From the NCBI RefSeq assembly GCF_001270265.1, contig NZ_LGAP01000003.1, forward strand, positions 1-64,000: a stretch of DNA of 64,000 bases, in the 5' to 3' direction. The notes beneath the pieces are model-generated. The model was not told the origin of the DNA. It did not search any database and was given only the letters and a program-made list of their open reading frames with translations. Source of the stretch: Ensifer adhaerens. GTDB taxonomy: Bacteria; Pseudomonadota; Alphaproteobacteria; Rhizobiales; Rhizobiaceae. The position numbers and the translations under genes were made by a program. Numbering within the stretch: the first letter of the stretch is position 1; every line of letters starts with the position of its first letter. Below, one piece after another: positions 8,879 to 18,166 of the stretch.

Positions 8879-9864
8879 CCGTCGTCCGCTCCTCTCGCCT
8901 TGCCGGCTTCGGCCATGCCGTGCCGACGCGGCGCGTCGAAAATGCCGAGATTGAAATGAAACTCGGTCTGGAGCCGGGTTGGATCGAGCGCCGGACCGGT
9001 ATTCGGGCGCGACACTGGGTCGAGGCGGGGGATACGCTCACAGGTCTTGCAGCGCGAGCGGGCGAGGCTGCGCTTAAGGATGCGGCCGTAGCCCGGGGCG
9101 ACATAGCCCTGACCTTGCTCGCGACCTCGACGCCGGATCCCTTGCTGCCGCCTTCGGCGCCGCTGCTTGCGCATCGGCTCGGCCTCCCCAATTCCGGCGC
9201 GCTCGACCTCGCCGGTGCCTGCTCGGGCTTCCTTTACGCACTGACGCTCGCCGACGGCTTTGTTCGTGCGCAGGGAAAACCCGTGCTCGTTGTCGCCGCC
9301 AATATCCTCAGCCGTCGGATCAACCCGGCGGAGAGGGCGAGTGCCGTGCTCTTTGCCGATGCGGCCGGCGCGATCGTGCTCGCGCCCTCTGATGACCCCG
9401 AAAAAGGCCTGCTCGGGGTCGATCTCGCCTCCGACGGTAGCCGCTACGATCTGATCTCGATCGCCGCCGGCGGCAGCAACCGGCCCTTCGCGCCAAGCAT
9501 GGCGACGGAAGATTTCCTGATGACGATGCGCGATGGGCGCGAGATGTTTACGCAGGCAGTAGCGATGATGACATCTTGCGGCAGCCGGGCGCTCGCGCAG
9601 GCCGGGCTTGGGGCCATGGATGTTGACCGCTTTGTACCGCATCAAGCGAACGCGCGTATTTTCGATGCCGTCTCAGGCAATCTGGGCATCGGCCCGCAGA
9701 GAACCGTGCGAACGATCGAGGACTATGGCAATTCTTCCGCCGCGACCATCGCGCTTTCCCTGTCGATTGCGCATCAGGAAAAACCGTTCGTTTCGGGGGA
9801 AAGGCTGCTGTTGACCGCTGCCGGAGCAGGGCTGACGGGGGGAGCGGTCGTTCTTGGCCTTTGA
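8875..9864 (+). CDS. bioZ: BioZ, KAS III-like synthase for the pimeloyl precursor
   Basis: Member of the beta-ketoacyl-ACP synthase III (FabH) family. The catalytic triad is complete: C116 in GACSGF, H256 in PHQAN and N286 in YGNSS. Rhizobial BioZ is known to condense glutaryl-CoA with malonyl-ACP, giving a keto-pimeloyl-ACP and replacing BioC/BioH. The 329-residue protein overlaps the bioA stop by 4 nt and closes the operon. The assignment to BioZ rather than a housekeeping FabH rests on operon position. No bioC, bioH, bioW or bioI is present. Confidence 0.93.
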   Translation: MTVVRSSRLAGFGHAVPTRRVENAEIEMKLGLEPGWIERRTGIRARHWVEAGDTLTGLAARAGEAALKDAAVARGDIALTLLATSTPDPLLPPSAPLLAHRLGLPNSGALDLAGACSGFLYALTLADGFVRAQGKPVLVVAANILSRRINPAERASAVLFADAAGAIVLAPSDDPEKGLLGVDLASDGSRYDLISIAAGGSNRPFAPSMATEDFLMTMRDGREMFTQAVAMMTSCGSRALAQAGLGAMDVDRFVPHQANARIFDAVSGNLGIGPQRTVRTIEDYGNSSAATIALSLSIAHQEKPFVSGERLLLTAAGAGLTGGAVVLGL

Positions 9865-9953
9865 GGCGGGGCATGCCGCGCGAGATTGGAATAGCAGCAA
9901 CCGATGGGAAAGTATGTTGGCGCCGCAATTCAGTTTGCCGCATTCTCAGTGCG

Positions 9954-10054
9954 CGCTGCTCATTGGCAACCGACCCGTCGGCGATGATCCGCCGTTCGGA
10001 GTCGATTGCGATGACGGTGGCGTTCTTGACGAGGATATCGGCCTTGGACGTGCG
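9954..10054 (-). pseudogene. N-terminal fragment of an amidohydrolase
   Basis: The minus strand encodes KADILVKNATVIAIDSERR followed by IIADGSV (from about 10045 downward). This is the usual first beta-sandwich strand pair of TrzA/SsnA-type amidohydrolases and resembles the start of the intact enzyme at 15565. After about 30 residues the similarity stops, so the gene is truncated where the biotin operon begins. It lies directly downstream of the peptide-type ABC ATPase and was probably the last gene of that operon. The remaining bases of 9865-10077 hold nothing else that I recognise. Confidence 0.55.
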
Positions 10055-10077
10055 GTCTCCGTTCGATCATCAGGCGA

Positions 10078-11796
10078 TCATCCCAAGGCGCTCTGCCGCG
10101 AAAGGATGCGGTCGAGCGAGGGCGCAAGCCGCAGCAACTCCTTGGTGTAATCGTGCTTCGGCGCGGTGAACAGTGCTTCGGTATCGGCAAGCTCGACGAT
10201 CTCGCCTGCCTTCATCACCGCGATGCGGTCGCACATCTGGCGGATCACCGCGAGGTCGTGGCTAATGAACAGCATGGAGAGGCCGGCAAGGTCGCGCAGG
10301 TCTTTTAAGAGGTTGAGGAGCTGCGCCTGCACCGAGACATCGAGCGCCGAGGTCGGCTCGTCGCAGATGAGTAGCGACGGACGCGGCCCGAGCGCGCGTG
10401 CAATGGCGATGCGCTGGCGCTGGCCGCCGGAAAAGGCGTGCGAGAAGCGCGCACCGGCATCCGCCGGAAGGCCGACCGCTTCGAGTAGCGTCTTCGCATC
10501 CTGCCGGGCCTCTTCGGCATTGGAGGCGAGCTTGTAGAACAAGATCGGCTCGGCGATGGCGGCATTGATACGCAGGCGCGGGTTGAGAGCCGAATAGGGA
10601 TCCTGGAACACCATCTGCAAGGACTGGCGGATCGACTTTTCGCGCCGTGCGCCAAGCGTCGTGCCAAGAAAGTCGATCGTACCCGAACTCTGGGTGACGA
10701 GGCCGGCAATGGTGTTGGCGACAGTTGTCTTGCCGCAGCCGGATTCACCGACGAGACCGAAGATCTCGCCGCGCCGGACGTCGAAGGAGACGCCCTTGAC
10801 CGCCTTGAAGACGGAGGCTTTGCGACCGGGGAAGAGGGAATGGCCGCCATATTCCACCGCAAGATCGCGCACGGAGAGTACGGCGTCGTCGCGGCTGCCG
10901 GTTTCGCTCTTCGTGCTCTTCCGGCGCACGGCGGCGCGGGCCTCGAGCGTCCCCTGTGTTTCCTCGCTCGGCACCGGCAGGCGCTCGAGCCGGGTTTCGA
11001 TCGGCGGCACGGCGGCGATCAGCGTGCGGGCATAGGCGGCCTTCGGGGCCGTCAGCACCTCGCGCGCGGAGCCGCTTTCGACGACCGAGCCGTTCTGCAT
11101 GATGGTGACGCGATCGGCGATCTCGGCGACGACGCCCATATTGTGGGTGACGAGCAGCACGCCGACGCCCCGCTCGTCCGCCAGATCGCGGATGAGTTTG
11201 AGGATCTGTGCCTGCACCGAGACGTCGAGCGCCGTCGTCGGCTCGTCCGCGACGATGAGCTTCGGGCCGCAGGCAAGCGCGGTGGCGATGACGACGCGCT
11301 GACGCTGGCCGCCGGAAAGCTGGTGCGGATAGCTACCGAGGCGGCGTTCCGGCTCGGGAATGCCGACGGCCCTCATCAGGTCCAGCGCCCGCGCCTTCGC
11401 CTCCTTCGAAGAAAGTTTCAGATGCGCGAGCATGCCTTCGCAGAGCTGGCTTTCCACCGTGAACAGCGGGTTGAGGCTCGTCATCGGGTCCTGGAAAATC
11501 GCGCCGACATCGCGGCCGGGGACGATGCCCTCGGTGCGGCCGGTGCGCAGGTCGACCGGCTTGCCGGCAATGGTGATGGAGCCGGAGACGATCTTGCCGG
11601 GGGCCTGCAACAGGCCCATCAGCGCATTGCCGACCGTGGTCTTGCCAGCGCCGGATTCACCGACGAGGGCGTGGATCTCGCCGGGCCGGATCAGAAGATC
11701 GGTGTCTTTGACGGCTGTCAGCGTGTGGCCATTGGCCAGCGGATACTCGACGCGGAGGTTGCGGATGTCGAGGACGGGGGTCGTGGTGTCGGTCAT
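10078..11796 (-). CDS. ABC transporter ATPase, fused two-domain (peptide/nickel family)
   Basis: Cytoplasmic energy subunit that joins the two ATPases (DppD-like and DppF-like) of a family 5 uptake system in one 572-residue chain. Domain 1 has Walker A GESGAGKTT, signature LSGGQRQR and Walker B LIVADEPT; domain 2 has GESGCGKTT, FSGGQRQR and LLICDEPT. Each domain is followed by an oligopeptide-type C-terminal extension. It is downstream of the two permeases (1 nt gap) in the order SBP-permease-permease-ATPase. Substrate cannot be read from sequence; the divergent amidohydrolase genes suggest a small nitrogen-containing compound. Confidence 0.93.
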   Translation of the reverse strand: MTDTTTPVLDIRNLRVEYPLANGHTLTAVKDTDLLIRPGEIHALVGESGAGKTTVGNALMGLLQAPGKIVSGSITIAGKPVDLRTGRTEGIVPGRDVGAIFQDPMTSLNPLFTVESQLCEGMLAHLKLSSKEAKARALDLMRAVGIPEPERRLGSYPHQLSGGQRQRVVIATALACGPKLIVADEPTTALDVSVQAQILKLIRDLADERGVGVLLVTHNMGVVAEIADRVTIMQNGSVVESGSAREVLTAPKAAYARTLIAAVPPIETRLERLPVPSEETQGTLEARAAVRRKSTKSETGSRDDAVLSVRDLAVEYGGHSLFPGRKASVFKAVKGVSFDVRRGEIFGLVGESGCGKTTVANTIAGLVTQSSGTIDFLGTTLGARREKSIRQSLQMVFQDPYSALNPRLRINAAIAEPILFYKLASNAEEARQDAKTLLEAVGLPADAGARFSHAFSGGQRQRIAIARALGPRPSLLICDEPTSALDVSVQAQLLNLLKDLRDLAGLSMLFISHDLAVIRQMCDRIAVMKAGEIVELADTEALFTAPKHDYTKELLRLAPSLDRILSRQSALG

Positions 11797-11797
11797 C

Positions 11798-12694
11798 TCA
11801 ACGGGCCATCAGTTTGGGGTTGAAGCGGTCGCGCAGGTAGTCGCCGATCACGTTGACGGCGAGCACGAGGATGACCAGCACTGCCGCCGGCATCACGGCG
11901 ATCCACCAGAGGCCGGAGAACAGGAACTGGTTGCCGATGCGGATCAGCGTGCCAAGCGAAGGATAGGTCGGCGGCATGCCGGCGCCGAGAAAGGAGAGTG
12001 TCGCCTCCGTCAGGATCGCACCGGCAAGGTTGATGGTGGCGATGACCATGACCGAACTCATGACGTTCGGCAGGATGTGGCGGCCCATGATCCGGCCGGA
12101 CGGCAGGCCGATCACCTTGGCGGCACGCACATAGTCGCGCGCGACCTCCACCATGGTCGAGGCGCGTACTGTGCGGGCATATTGCACCCATTCGTTGATA
12201 GCGATGGAAAAGATCAGCACGAGCGGCGCCCAGGTGAGCATCGTATCGGCACTGAGCTGCGCCCGCGCGATGCCGCTGATGAGTAGCGCAACGAGGATCG
12301 TCGGGAAACTGACGAGCACATCGGCGATGCGCATCACGATGCCGTCGACCATGCCGCCGAAGAAGCCGGCTATGAGGCCCAGCACCACCCCCAGCGTGGC
12401 GGCGAAAAGCACCGCGCCAAGGCCGATGACGACGGAGATCCTGAGGCCGAACAGGATGACCGAGACGAGGTCGCGACCCTGGTTGTCGGTGCCGAGCAGG
12501 AAGCGCGGATCGCCGCCCTCCATGAAGGCCGGTGGGATTTCCATGTCGATCAGCGAATAGGAAGAGACGTCGCGCGGGTCCATCGGCGCGATCAGCGGGG
12601 CGAAGAGGACGAGGATCAGCATGATGAAGAGCACCAGGCCGGCGATCATCACGGAAACCGGCGGAAGCCGGTGCATCAGGGATTGCGTAGCCAT
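11798..12694 (-). CDS. ABC transporter permease, DppC/OppC type
   Basis: Second inner-membrane subunit of the family 5 transporter. The 298-residue protein (start MATQSLMHRL at 12694) has an N-terminal hydrophobic segment (about 14-36), the OppC_N-type region, and the BPD transport motif EVARDYVRAAKVIGLPSGRI (the EAA loop). Its ATG overlaps the stop of the DppB-type permease gene by 1 nt (TAATG). A longer open frame extends upstream to 13795, but the extra part has no permease character and overlaps dppB in another frame. Confidence 0.93.
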   Translation of the reverse strand: MATQSLMHRLPPVSVMIAGLVLFIMLILVLFAPLIAPMDPRDVSSYSLIDMEIPPAFMEGGDPRFLLGTDNQGRDLVSVILFGLRISVVIGLGAVLFAATLGVVLGLIAGFFGGMVDGIVMRIADVLVSFPTILVALLISGIARAQLSADTMLTWAPLVLIFSIAINEWVQYARTVRASTMVEVARDYVRAAKVIGLPSGRIMGRHILPNVMSSVMVIATINLAGAILTEATLSFLGAGMPPTYPSLGTLIRIGNQFLFSGLWWIAVMPAAVLVILVLAVNVIGDYLRDRFNPKLMAR

Positions 12695-13659
12695 TATCGT
12701 GTCCTCAGGCGCGGATCGATGAAGGTGTAGAGAATGTCGGCGATCATGTTGATCATGACGAAGAGGAAGCCGACGAAGAGCAGGTAGGCGGCAAGCACCG
12801 GCACGTCGGGATAACCGACGGCATTGGTGAAGAGCAGGCCCATGCCCGGCCACTGGAACACCGTCTCGGTGACGATGGCAAAGGCAATGAGCTGGCCGAT
12901 CTGGAGGCCCGTGACGGTGACGACCGGCATCAGCGCGTTGCGCAGCGCGAGCCGCCGGTAGATATAGGCTCGCGGAAGGCCACGGGCGAAGGCGAAGCGG
13001 ATATAGTCCGACGACAGCACGTCGATCATCTCCGAGCGCACCAGCCGCATGATCAGCGTGAGCTGGAAGAGCGCCAGCGTGATCGACGGCAGGATCAACG
13101 ATTTCAGGCCCGAAAGACTGAGGAAACCCGTCTGCCAGAGGCCGAGATCGACGAGGTCGCCGCGCCCGGAGGACGGCAGCCAGCGAAGATTCACAGCAAA
13201 GATGAGGATCAGAAGCAGGCCCGTGACGAAGGTGGGCATGGAAATGCCGACGAGCGTCGTGGCCTGCGTGAGCCGGGAGAGGAAGGAATTCGGCTTCAGC
13301 GCGCAGAGCACGCCGAGCGGAATACCAACGGCAAGCGCCAGCACGGTCGCGACGACCACAAGCTCCAGCGTGGCGGGAAGACGGCTGAGCAGCAGGCTGG
13401 TCACGGGTTGCTGGTAGCGAAAACTTGTACCGAGATCGCCGGTCAGCACCTGGCCGACGAAATTGCCGAACTGCACCAGGACTGGCCTGTCGAGGCCGAG
13501 CGCCACACGCAGCGCGTCTTTTTCCGCCTGGGTTGCACCCTCGCGCACCATGGAGGCGACGGGATCGCCGACGAAACGGAACATGACGAAGGCAATGGCC
13601 GCCACGGCAAGCATTACGAGGACGGCCTGGAGCAACCTGACCGAGAGAAGTCTGATCAT
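12694..13659 (-). CDS. ABC transporter permease, DppB/OppB type
   Basis: First inner-membrane subunit of the same transporter, 321 residues. The N-terminal helix (about 8-27), the periplasmic loop containing EKDALRVALGLDRP, and the EAA-type loop VLSSDYIRFAFARGLP are standard for DppB. It follows the binding-protein gene after a 166-nt gap that contains a perfect stem-loop. Confidence 0.93.
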   Translation of the reverse strand: MIRLLSVRLLQAVLVMLAVAAIAFVMFRFVGDPVASMVREGATQAEKDALRVALGLDRPVLVQFGNFVGQVLTGDLGTSFRYQQPVTSLLLSRLPATLELVVVATVLALAVGIPLGVLCALKPNSFLSRLTQATTLVGISMPTFVTGLLLILIFAVNLRWLPSSGRGDLVDLGLWQTGFLSLSGLKSLILPSITLALFQLTLIMRLVRSEMIDVLSSDYIRFAFARGLPRAYIYRRLALRNALMPVVTVTGLQIGQLIAFAIVTETVFQWPGMGLLFTNAVGYPDVPVLAAYLLFVGFLFVMINMIADILYTFIDPRLRTR

Positions 13660-13776
13660 CGGATAGTCCTTGCGCGGGAGCGATCGAGCCCGAATGGGGC
13701 GGAAAACCGGCCGCTTCGCTCCGCGTCCTCCGCGCCGTCATCGGCCTGCGGAGGGATAGAGCCGGTTTTGCGATGC

Positions 13777-13806
13777 GATCCCGGCCGGCTTTCACCGGCC
13801 GGGATC
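13777..13806 (-). promoter_or_regulatory. Intercistronic stem-loop between SBP and permease genes
   Basis: GATCCCGGCCGG and CCGGCCGGGATC form a perfect 12-bp stem around a 6-nt loop, 20 nt after the binding-protein stop. No T-run follows on the minus strand, so it is not a standard terminator. It is more likely to stabilise the 3' end of the SBP message or attenuate the permease genes. A second inverted repeat (AAAACCGGC near 13703, GCCGGTTTT near 13762) lies next to it. Confidence 0.7.
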
Positions 13807-13825
13807 GTTCCTCGGGAGAAAGCCG

Positions 13826-15400
13826 TTACTGCTGGATCTGCGCGAACCAGGGGCGAACGTATTCGTCGGGGAACTGCGGCATGTCGACCTTGTCGCTCAT
13901 CGCCCAGGCAACCGGCTGCTGGTGGAGCGGCAGGTAGAGCACCTGGTCATGGGTGATGCGGAAGGCCTGCTTCAGCAGGTCGACGCGCTTGGCCTCGTCG
14001 AGTTCCACGGCAGCGGCATGGGCCAGCTTGTCGATCTCGGGATTGGAAAGCCCGTCGGCATTGCTACCGCCGAAAACGCCGTCATTGGTCGCCAGCAGCG
14101 CCTGCAGTGGGCTGAAGCCATCCATCGGTGGCAGGGAGGCCCAGCCGAGAAGATAGCTGTCGAACTCGCCCTTGTCGGTCCGCGGGAAATAGGTCGTCTT
14201 GCTCTCGACGCTGAGCTCCGCCTGGACGCCGACCTTCGCCCACATGGAGGCAACCGCAAGGCATATCTGTTCGTCGGCGATGTAGCGGTCGTTCGGGCAA
14301 CCTAGCCCCGTCTTAAAGCCATCTGGATAGCCGGCTTCGGCCAGCAGTGCCTTGGCCTTGTCGAGGTCATAGGGCAGCGGCACGTCGATGGATTCGCCGT
14401 GGCCGGTCACCGCCGGTGCGACGAGCATGGCGGCCGTGCGTGACTTGCCGCGCATCAGCCGCTTCTGGATCGTGTCGGCGTCGATGGCGTGCCACAGGGC
14501 CTGACGCACCCGCACGTCGAGCAGCGGGTTGGGCTTGCCGGGGGCCGCATGAAGCTCCGGCCGGTAACTGAAGACGAGGAAGATCGTGCGCAACGACGGG
14601 TTCTCGACGACCTTCAGCCCCTCGGTGGCGGCGATGCGATCGACATCCTGCAGCGGTACGGGGGCGATCATGTCGACTTCACCGGAAAGCAGCGACGCGA
14701 CGCGAGTGGCGTCCGAGGCAATCGGCCGGAATTCGACTTCGTCCAGATTGTGCTGCGGCTTGTCCCACCAGTCCTTGTTCACCTCGAAGACCGAGCGGGA
14801 ATCCGGCTCGTAGCTCTTCAGCTTGAAGGCACCGGTGCCATTGGCATGGTTGCTCGCGTAAGTGACAACGCCGGTCGAGGCATTGCCCGGCTTCAGCGCG
14901 TCGTGCTCCTCCATCCAGGGCTTGCTCATCATGTAGATGGCGGCGAGGTCGTTGAGGAGCAGCGGATAGGGGCCGCGCAGTATGAGGTCGACGGTGTATT
15001 CGTCCACCTTCTCGGCACCGGTGACGGTGGCGAGGTTTTCGCGGTTGCGCGCGCCGGGGTCGATCTGGCGTTGGATGGTGGCGACCACGTCGTCAGCATT
15101 GAACGGCTGGCCCTCATGGAACTTGACGCCCTGGCGCAGCTTGAAGCGCCAGCGGGTCGGCTCGATCACTTCCCAGGATGTGGCGAGCGCCGGCTCGAGC
15201 ACGAGGTCCTTGTTACGGCGCACCAGCGGGTCGAACACCATGTGATGGACGCTCTGGGTGAAGCTGTCCACTTGCGCGTTGGGGTCGTACGAAATGACGT
15301 CGCCGGCCGAGGACCAGCGCAGCGTGTTCGCAAGCGAAGGCGTTGCCAGCGGCACCATGACGGCAAGCCCCGCCAAAAGGGTCTTCATGTAGGTCTTCAC
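13826..15400 (-). CDS. Periplasmic substrate-binding protein, family 5 (peptide/nickel)
   Basis: Captures the substrate in the periplasm for the downstream permeases. The 524-residue precursor has a Sec signal peptide (MKTYMKTLLAGLAVMVPLA, cleavage near TPSLA-NT). The SBP_bac_5 body includes the family signature-like stretch DVVATIQRQIDPG and the region VRQALWHAIDADTI. A GTG start at 15400 is preceded by GGGAG at a good distance; an in-frame ATG at 15388 is the alternative. It is divergent from the amidohydrolase at 15565, sharing a 164-bp control region. Confidence 0.92.
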   Translation of the reverse strand: MKTYMKTLLAGLAVMVPLATPSLANTLRWSSAGDVISYDPNAQVDSFTQSVHHMVFDPLVRRNKDLVLEPALATSWEVIEPTRWRFKLRQGVKFHEGQPFNADDVVATIQRQIDPGARNRENLATVTGAEKVDEYTVDLILRGPYPLLLNDLAAIYMMSKPWMEEHDALKPGNASTGVVTYASNHANGTGAFKLKSYEPDSRSVFEVNKDWWDKPQHNLDEVEFRPIASDATRVASLLSGEVDMIAPVPLQDVDRIAATEGLKVVENPSLRTIFLVFSYRPELHAAPGKPNPLLDVRVRQALWHAIDADTIQKRLMRGKSRTAAMLVAPAVTGHGESIDVPLPYDLDKAKALLAEAGYPDGFKTGLGCPNDRYIADEQICLAVASMWAKVGVQAELSVESKTTYFPRTDKGEFDSYLLGWASLPPMDGFSPLQALLATNDGVFGGSNADGLSNPEIDKLAHAAAVELDEAKRVDLLKQAFRITHDQVLYLPLHQQPVAWAMSDKVDMPQFPDEYVRPWFAQIQQ

Positions 15401-15564
15401 AGGGTTCTCCCACGGTTGGTATACATATTATCGTATTTTTTGCATACCGTTTGTTCCAAGAATTACTGTACATGTGTGGTACACAAGATCAAGATAGCTG
15501 GGTCGCTTTTTGCGTCGGTATGCGTAAAAAGAGCCGCTTGGGTATACCGGAGGGGGAGATTTCG
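15401..15564. promoter_or_regulatory. Divergent control region with repeated GTATAC/GCATAC motifs
   Basis: This AT-rich patch holds TTGGTATACAT (15416-15426), TTGCATACC (15440-15448), TACATGTGTGGTAC (about 15470-15483), GGTATGCGTA (15517-15526) and the palindrome GGTATACC (15541-15548). The core is shared with motifs around the GntR gene at 22606. FCD-GntR proteins bind short palindromes of this kind, so the region is a likely operator cluster for the transporter and the amidohydrolase genes. Confidence 0.5.
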
Positions 15565-16932
15565 ATGGCCAAGAACCTACTGATTGAAAACGCTGTGATC
15601 GTCACGATGGGCGAGAACCGGCGCATTCACGACAAAGGGCATGTGCTGGTCGAAGACGGCCGGATCGTTGCTGTCGGCGACGGTGCGCTTGCGGCACGCC
15701 CGGACGTGGAGCGTATCGACGCTTCGGGCATGGTCGTCATGCCCGGCCTCATCGATACGCATGCTCACGCCGGACACATGCTGACGAAGGGGCTGGGCGA
15801 CAATTCCGAGGAGTGGATGACCGTGACGGGCCGCATCTATGCTGAGGCGACCGATCCCGAATTCTGGGCGGCGGAAGCGGCCTTGTCCGCCTGCGAACGC
15901 ATAAAATGCGGCACGACCACCGCTGCTCTCCTGTTTGGCGGCGGGCCCGACATCATGCGGACCGAAGTGCCGGAAGCCGCCGAGGCGCATCTGGCTGCCA
16001 TCGCCGACATGGGCGTGCGCGAGGTGCTTGCCGTCGGTCCCAACCGGCCCACTGCCAATCATGTATACCGCAATTACACCCAAAGTTCGCATACCGAAGT
16101 CGCAGTTTCGCCGGAATCGCAACTCGCCGTCTGCGCCGAACTGATCGACACTTGGGCGGGACGGCACGATCGCCTGCGGCTTGCCATTTCCCTTCCAGTG
16201 TTCGACGCGCGCGAACTGGAGAACGAAAGCGTATACGATCTGTCGTGCAAAACGCGCGATCTGGCGTGGGAGAAGGGCGTGCCCTTGGTTCAGGACGGGC
16301 ATCGCGACGGCTCCCTCGCCGCCAATGACGCGCGGCTCGGCCTCTTCGACCAAAGCTCGCTTCTCGCCCATTGCATCGATCTGACCGATGAAGATGTGGC
16401 GGTACTGAAGCGCACCGGCGCAAAGGTCGCCCACAATCCGAGCGCCTTGATGTCGGTTTCAGGCCGTTGCCCCGCGACCGAGTTGATGGAAGCCGGCGTG
16501 ACCGTATCGCTCGGAACGGATGCCGCCGCGCCCGATCGATCCTTCGACATGTTCCGCAACATGTTTCAGGCGCACCGCTATCATGCGCGGCATTTCCGCG
16601 ACGACAGCGTCTTGCCGCCGATGCAGCTTCTGGAAATGGCGACCATCGAGGGCGCACGCGCATTGTCGATGGAAAACGAAATCGGCTCGCTGGAGGCGGG
16701 TAAGCGCGCCGACATCATTCTCGTCAACATGCGCCAGCCGCACCTCTGGCCGCCGGTGCATCCGCTGCAGAGGCTGGCGCGCCTCGCCAATGGCGCCGAC
16801 GTGGACACAACCATCGTCGGCGGCCGTGTCCTCATGCGCTCGCGCACGCTTGTCGGTCACGACGAGGGGGCGATTCTGGATCGCGCCGAGCGCGCCTTCC
16901 GCATGATGATGAAGCGGACGCAGCTAGCATAG
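15565..16932 (+). CDS. Amidohydrolase, TrzA/SsnA/chlorohydrolase-like
   Basis: Metal-dependent hydrolase of the amidohydrolase superfamily, probably a deaminase or dechlorinase of a nitrogen heterocycle; the substrate is unknown. In the 455-residue protein the metal motif HxH is HAH in GLIDTHAHAGHM (about 61-72). Later landmarks are QDGHRDG, LAHCIDL, HNPSALMSV and LGTDAAAP with its metal aspartate. The start at 15565 has a strong GGAGGGGGAG site. A longer frame runs from 15451 but its first 38 residues are not family-like. It is first in a run of three amidohydrolase genes and divergent from the ABC transporter. Confidence 0.88.
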   Translation: MAKNLLIENAVIVTMGENRRIHDKGHVLVEDGRIVAVGDGALAARPDVERIDASGMVVMPGLIDTHAHAGHMLTKGLGDNSEEWMTVTGRIYAEATDPEFWAAEAALSACERIKCGTTTAALLFGGGPDIMRTEVPEAAEAHLAAIADMGVREVLAVGPNRPTANHVYRNYTQSSHTEVAVSPESQLAVCAELIDTWAGRHDRLRLAISLPVFDARELENESVYDLSCKTRDLAWEKGVPLVQDGHRDGSLAANDARLGLFDQSSLLAHCIDLTDEDVAVLKRTGAKVAHNPSALMSVSGRCPATELMEAGVTVSLGTDAAAPDRSFDMFRNMFQAHRYHARHFRDDSVLPPMQLLEMATIEGARALSMENEIGSLEAGKRADIILVNMRQPHLWPPVHPLQRLARLANGADVDTTIVGGRVLMRSRTLVGHDEGAILDRAERAFRMMMKRTQLA

Positions 16933-16972
16933 TGCCGCACCGACGATGACAAGAAGCAGCGAGAGGTAGAAA

Positions 16973-18166
16973 ATGGCCGCAGATATTCTCATTCGTGACG
17001 TCAGGCCGTTCGGCGGTGAGCTGGCCGACCTTTACATCCGCGATGGTCGTTTTGCGCGACTCCAGAGCGACGCGGCGCTGGAGATCGACGGCAAAGGTCG
17101 GATCGCCCTGCCGGGTCTCGTCGAGGCGCACACGCATCTGGACAAGACACTGGTCGGCATGGGCTGGTTCGAGAACCGCGTCGGGCCGACGCGCAACGAC
17201 CGGATTCTGGCTGACCGGCAAGCCAAGCGGGAACTCGGCATCGATGCACGTAGGCAATCGTTCCGCCAGATCATGCAGACGCTGGCCTTCGGCGTCCTGC
17301 ATATCCGCAGCCACGTCGACGTGGATACCGAAATCGGCATTGCCAATATCGAGGGTGTCGTTGAAACCCGCAACGCCCTGCGAGATCTGGTCGACGTGCA
17401 GATCGTCGCCTTTCCGCAAAGCGGCATGTTGGTACGCGACGGCACGCTGGCGCTGATGGAGGAGGCGCTGAAGGCGGGCGCGGATATCGTCGGCGGTATC
17501 GACCCCGCCAGCATCGAGCGCGACCCGGTGCGCCATCTCGATGCGATTTTCGCGCTGGCGGATCGCTATGGCAAACCAATCGACATTCACCTGCATGAAG
17601 GGGGAGAGCTGGGCGCTTTCTGCCTCGAACTGATCCTGGAGCGGACCCGCGCCTTGTCCTTGCAAGGGCGCGTCATGGTCAGCCATGCCTATTGCCTCGG
17701 AATGCTGGAGCCATCCCGCCAGCGGTCGTTGATCGAGGCGCTCGCGGCCGAAAGGATCGCGGTGATGACGGTTGGCAGTCCTTCTGCGCCCGCCTTGCCG
17801 CTGCGGCTGATGCGCCAGTGCGGACTCATTGTCGCCTCCGGTTCCGATGGAATTCAGGGAACATGGGAGCCATGGGGCAATGGCGACATGCTGGAACGGG
17901 CGAAATATCTGGCGCAGCGTAATGGCATGGCCAACGATGCCGATCTGGAAGAGACCGCGCGCGTCTGTACCTTTGGCGGCGCGGAAGGCATCGGGCTTGC
18001 GGATTACGGCCTTTCCGAAGGCTCTTGCGGCGATCTCGTGCTGGTTCCCGCGCGCACACTTGCGGAAGCTGTCGCGCTGACCCCGCAGAAGCGGACCGTC
18101 ATTCGCCGCGGGCGCATCCTCGTCCACGACGGTGTACCAGCCGGAGGCCTGCCACATGTCGACTAG
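16973..18166 (+). CDS. Amidohydrolase, cytosine deaminase/AtzC-like
   Basis: The 397-residue protein resembles CodA and N-isopropylammelide amidohydrolase (AtzC), which deaminate or deaminate-alkylate pyrimidines and s-triazines. Metal ligands: HTHLDK (about 53-58), HLHEGG, SHAYCLG and SGSDGIQGTW. A clear AGAGG ribosome site precedes the ATG. Its end overlaps the start of the third amidohydrolase by 11 nt. The EIVAFPQ-type strand (here QIVAFPQSG) is characteristic of the CodA branch. Exact substrate cannot be predicted. Confidence 0.88.
   Translation: MAADILIRDVRPFGGELADLYIRDGRFARLQSDAALEIDGKGRIALPGLVEAHTHLDKTLVGMGWFENRVGPTRNDRILADRQAKRELGIDARRQSFRQIMQTLAFGVLHIRSHVDVDTEIGIANIEGVVETRNALRDLVDVQIVAFPQSGMLVRDGTLALMEEALKAGADIVGGIDPASIERDPVRHLDAIFALADRYGKPIDIHLHEGGELGAFCLELILERTRALSLQGRVMVSHAYCLGMLEPSRQRSLIEALAAERIAVMTVGSPSAPALPLRLMRQCGLIVASGSDGIQGTWEPWGNGDMLERAKYLAQRNGMANDADLEETARVCTFGGAEGIGLADYGLSEGSCGDLVLVPARTLAEAVALTPQKRTVIRRGRILVHDGVPAGGLPHVD

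Noticed and set aside
12695-13795. Upstream extension of the DppC-like permease frame to 665 codons
   Set aside because: The extra part overlaps the DppB gene in another frame and lacks membrane helices; the ATG at 12694 gives a normal permease.
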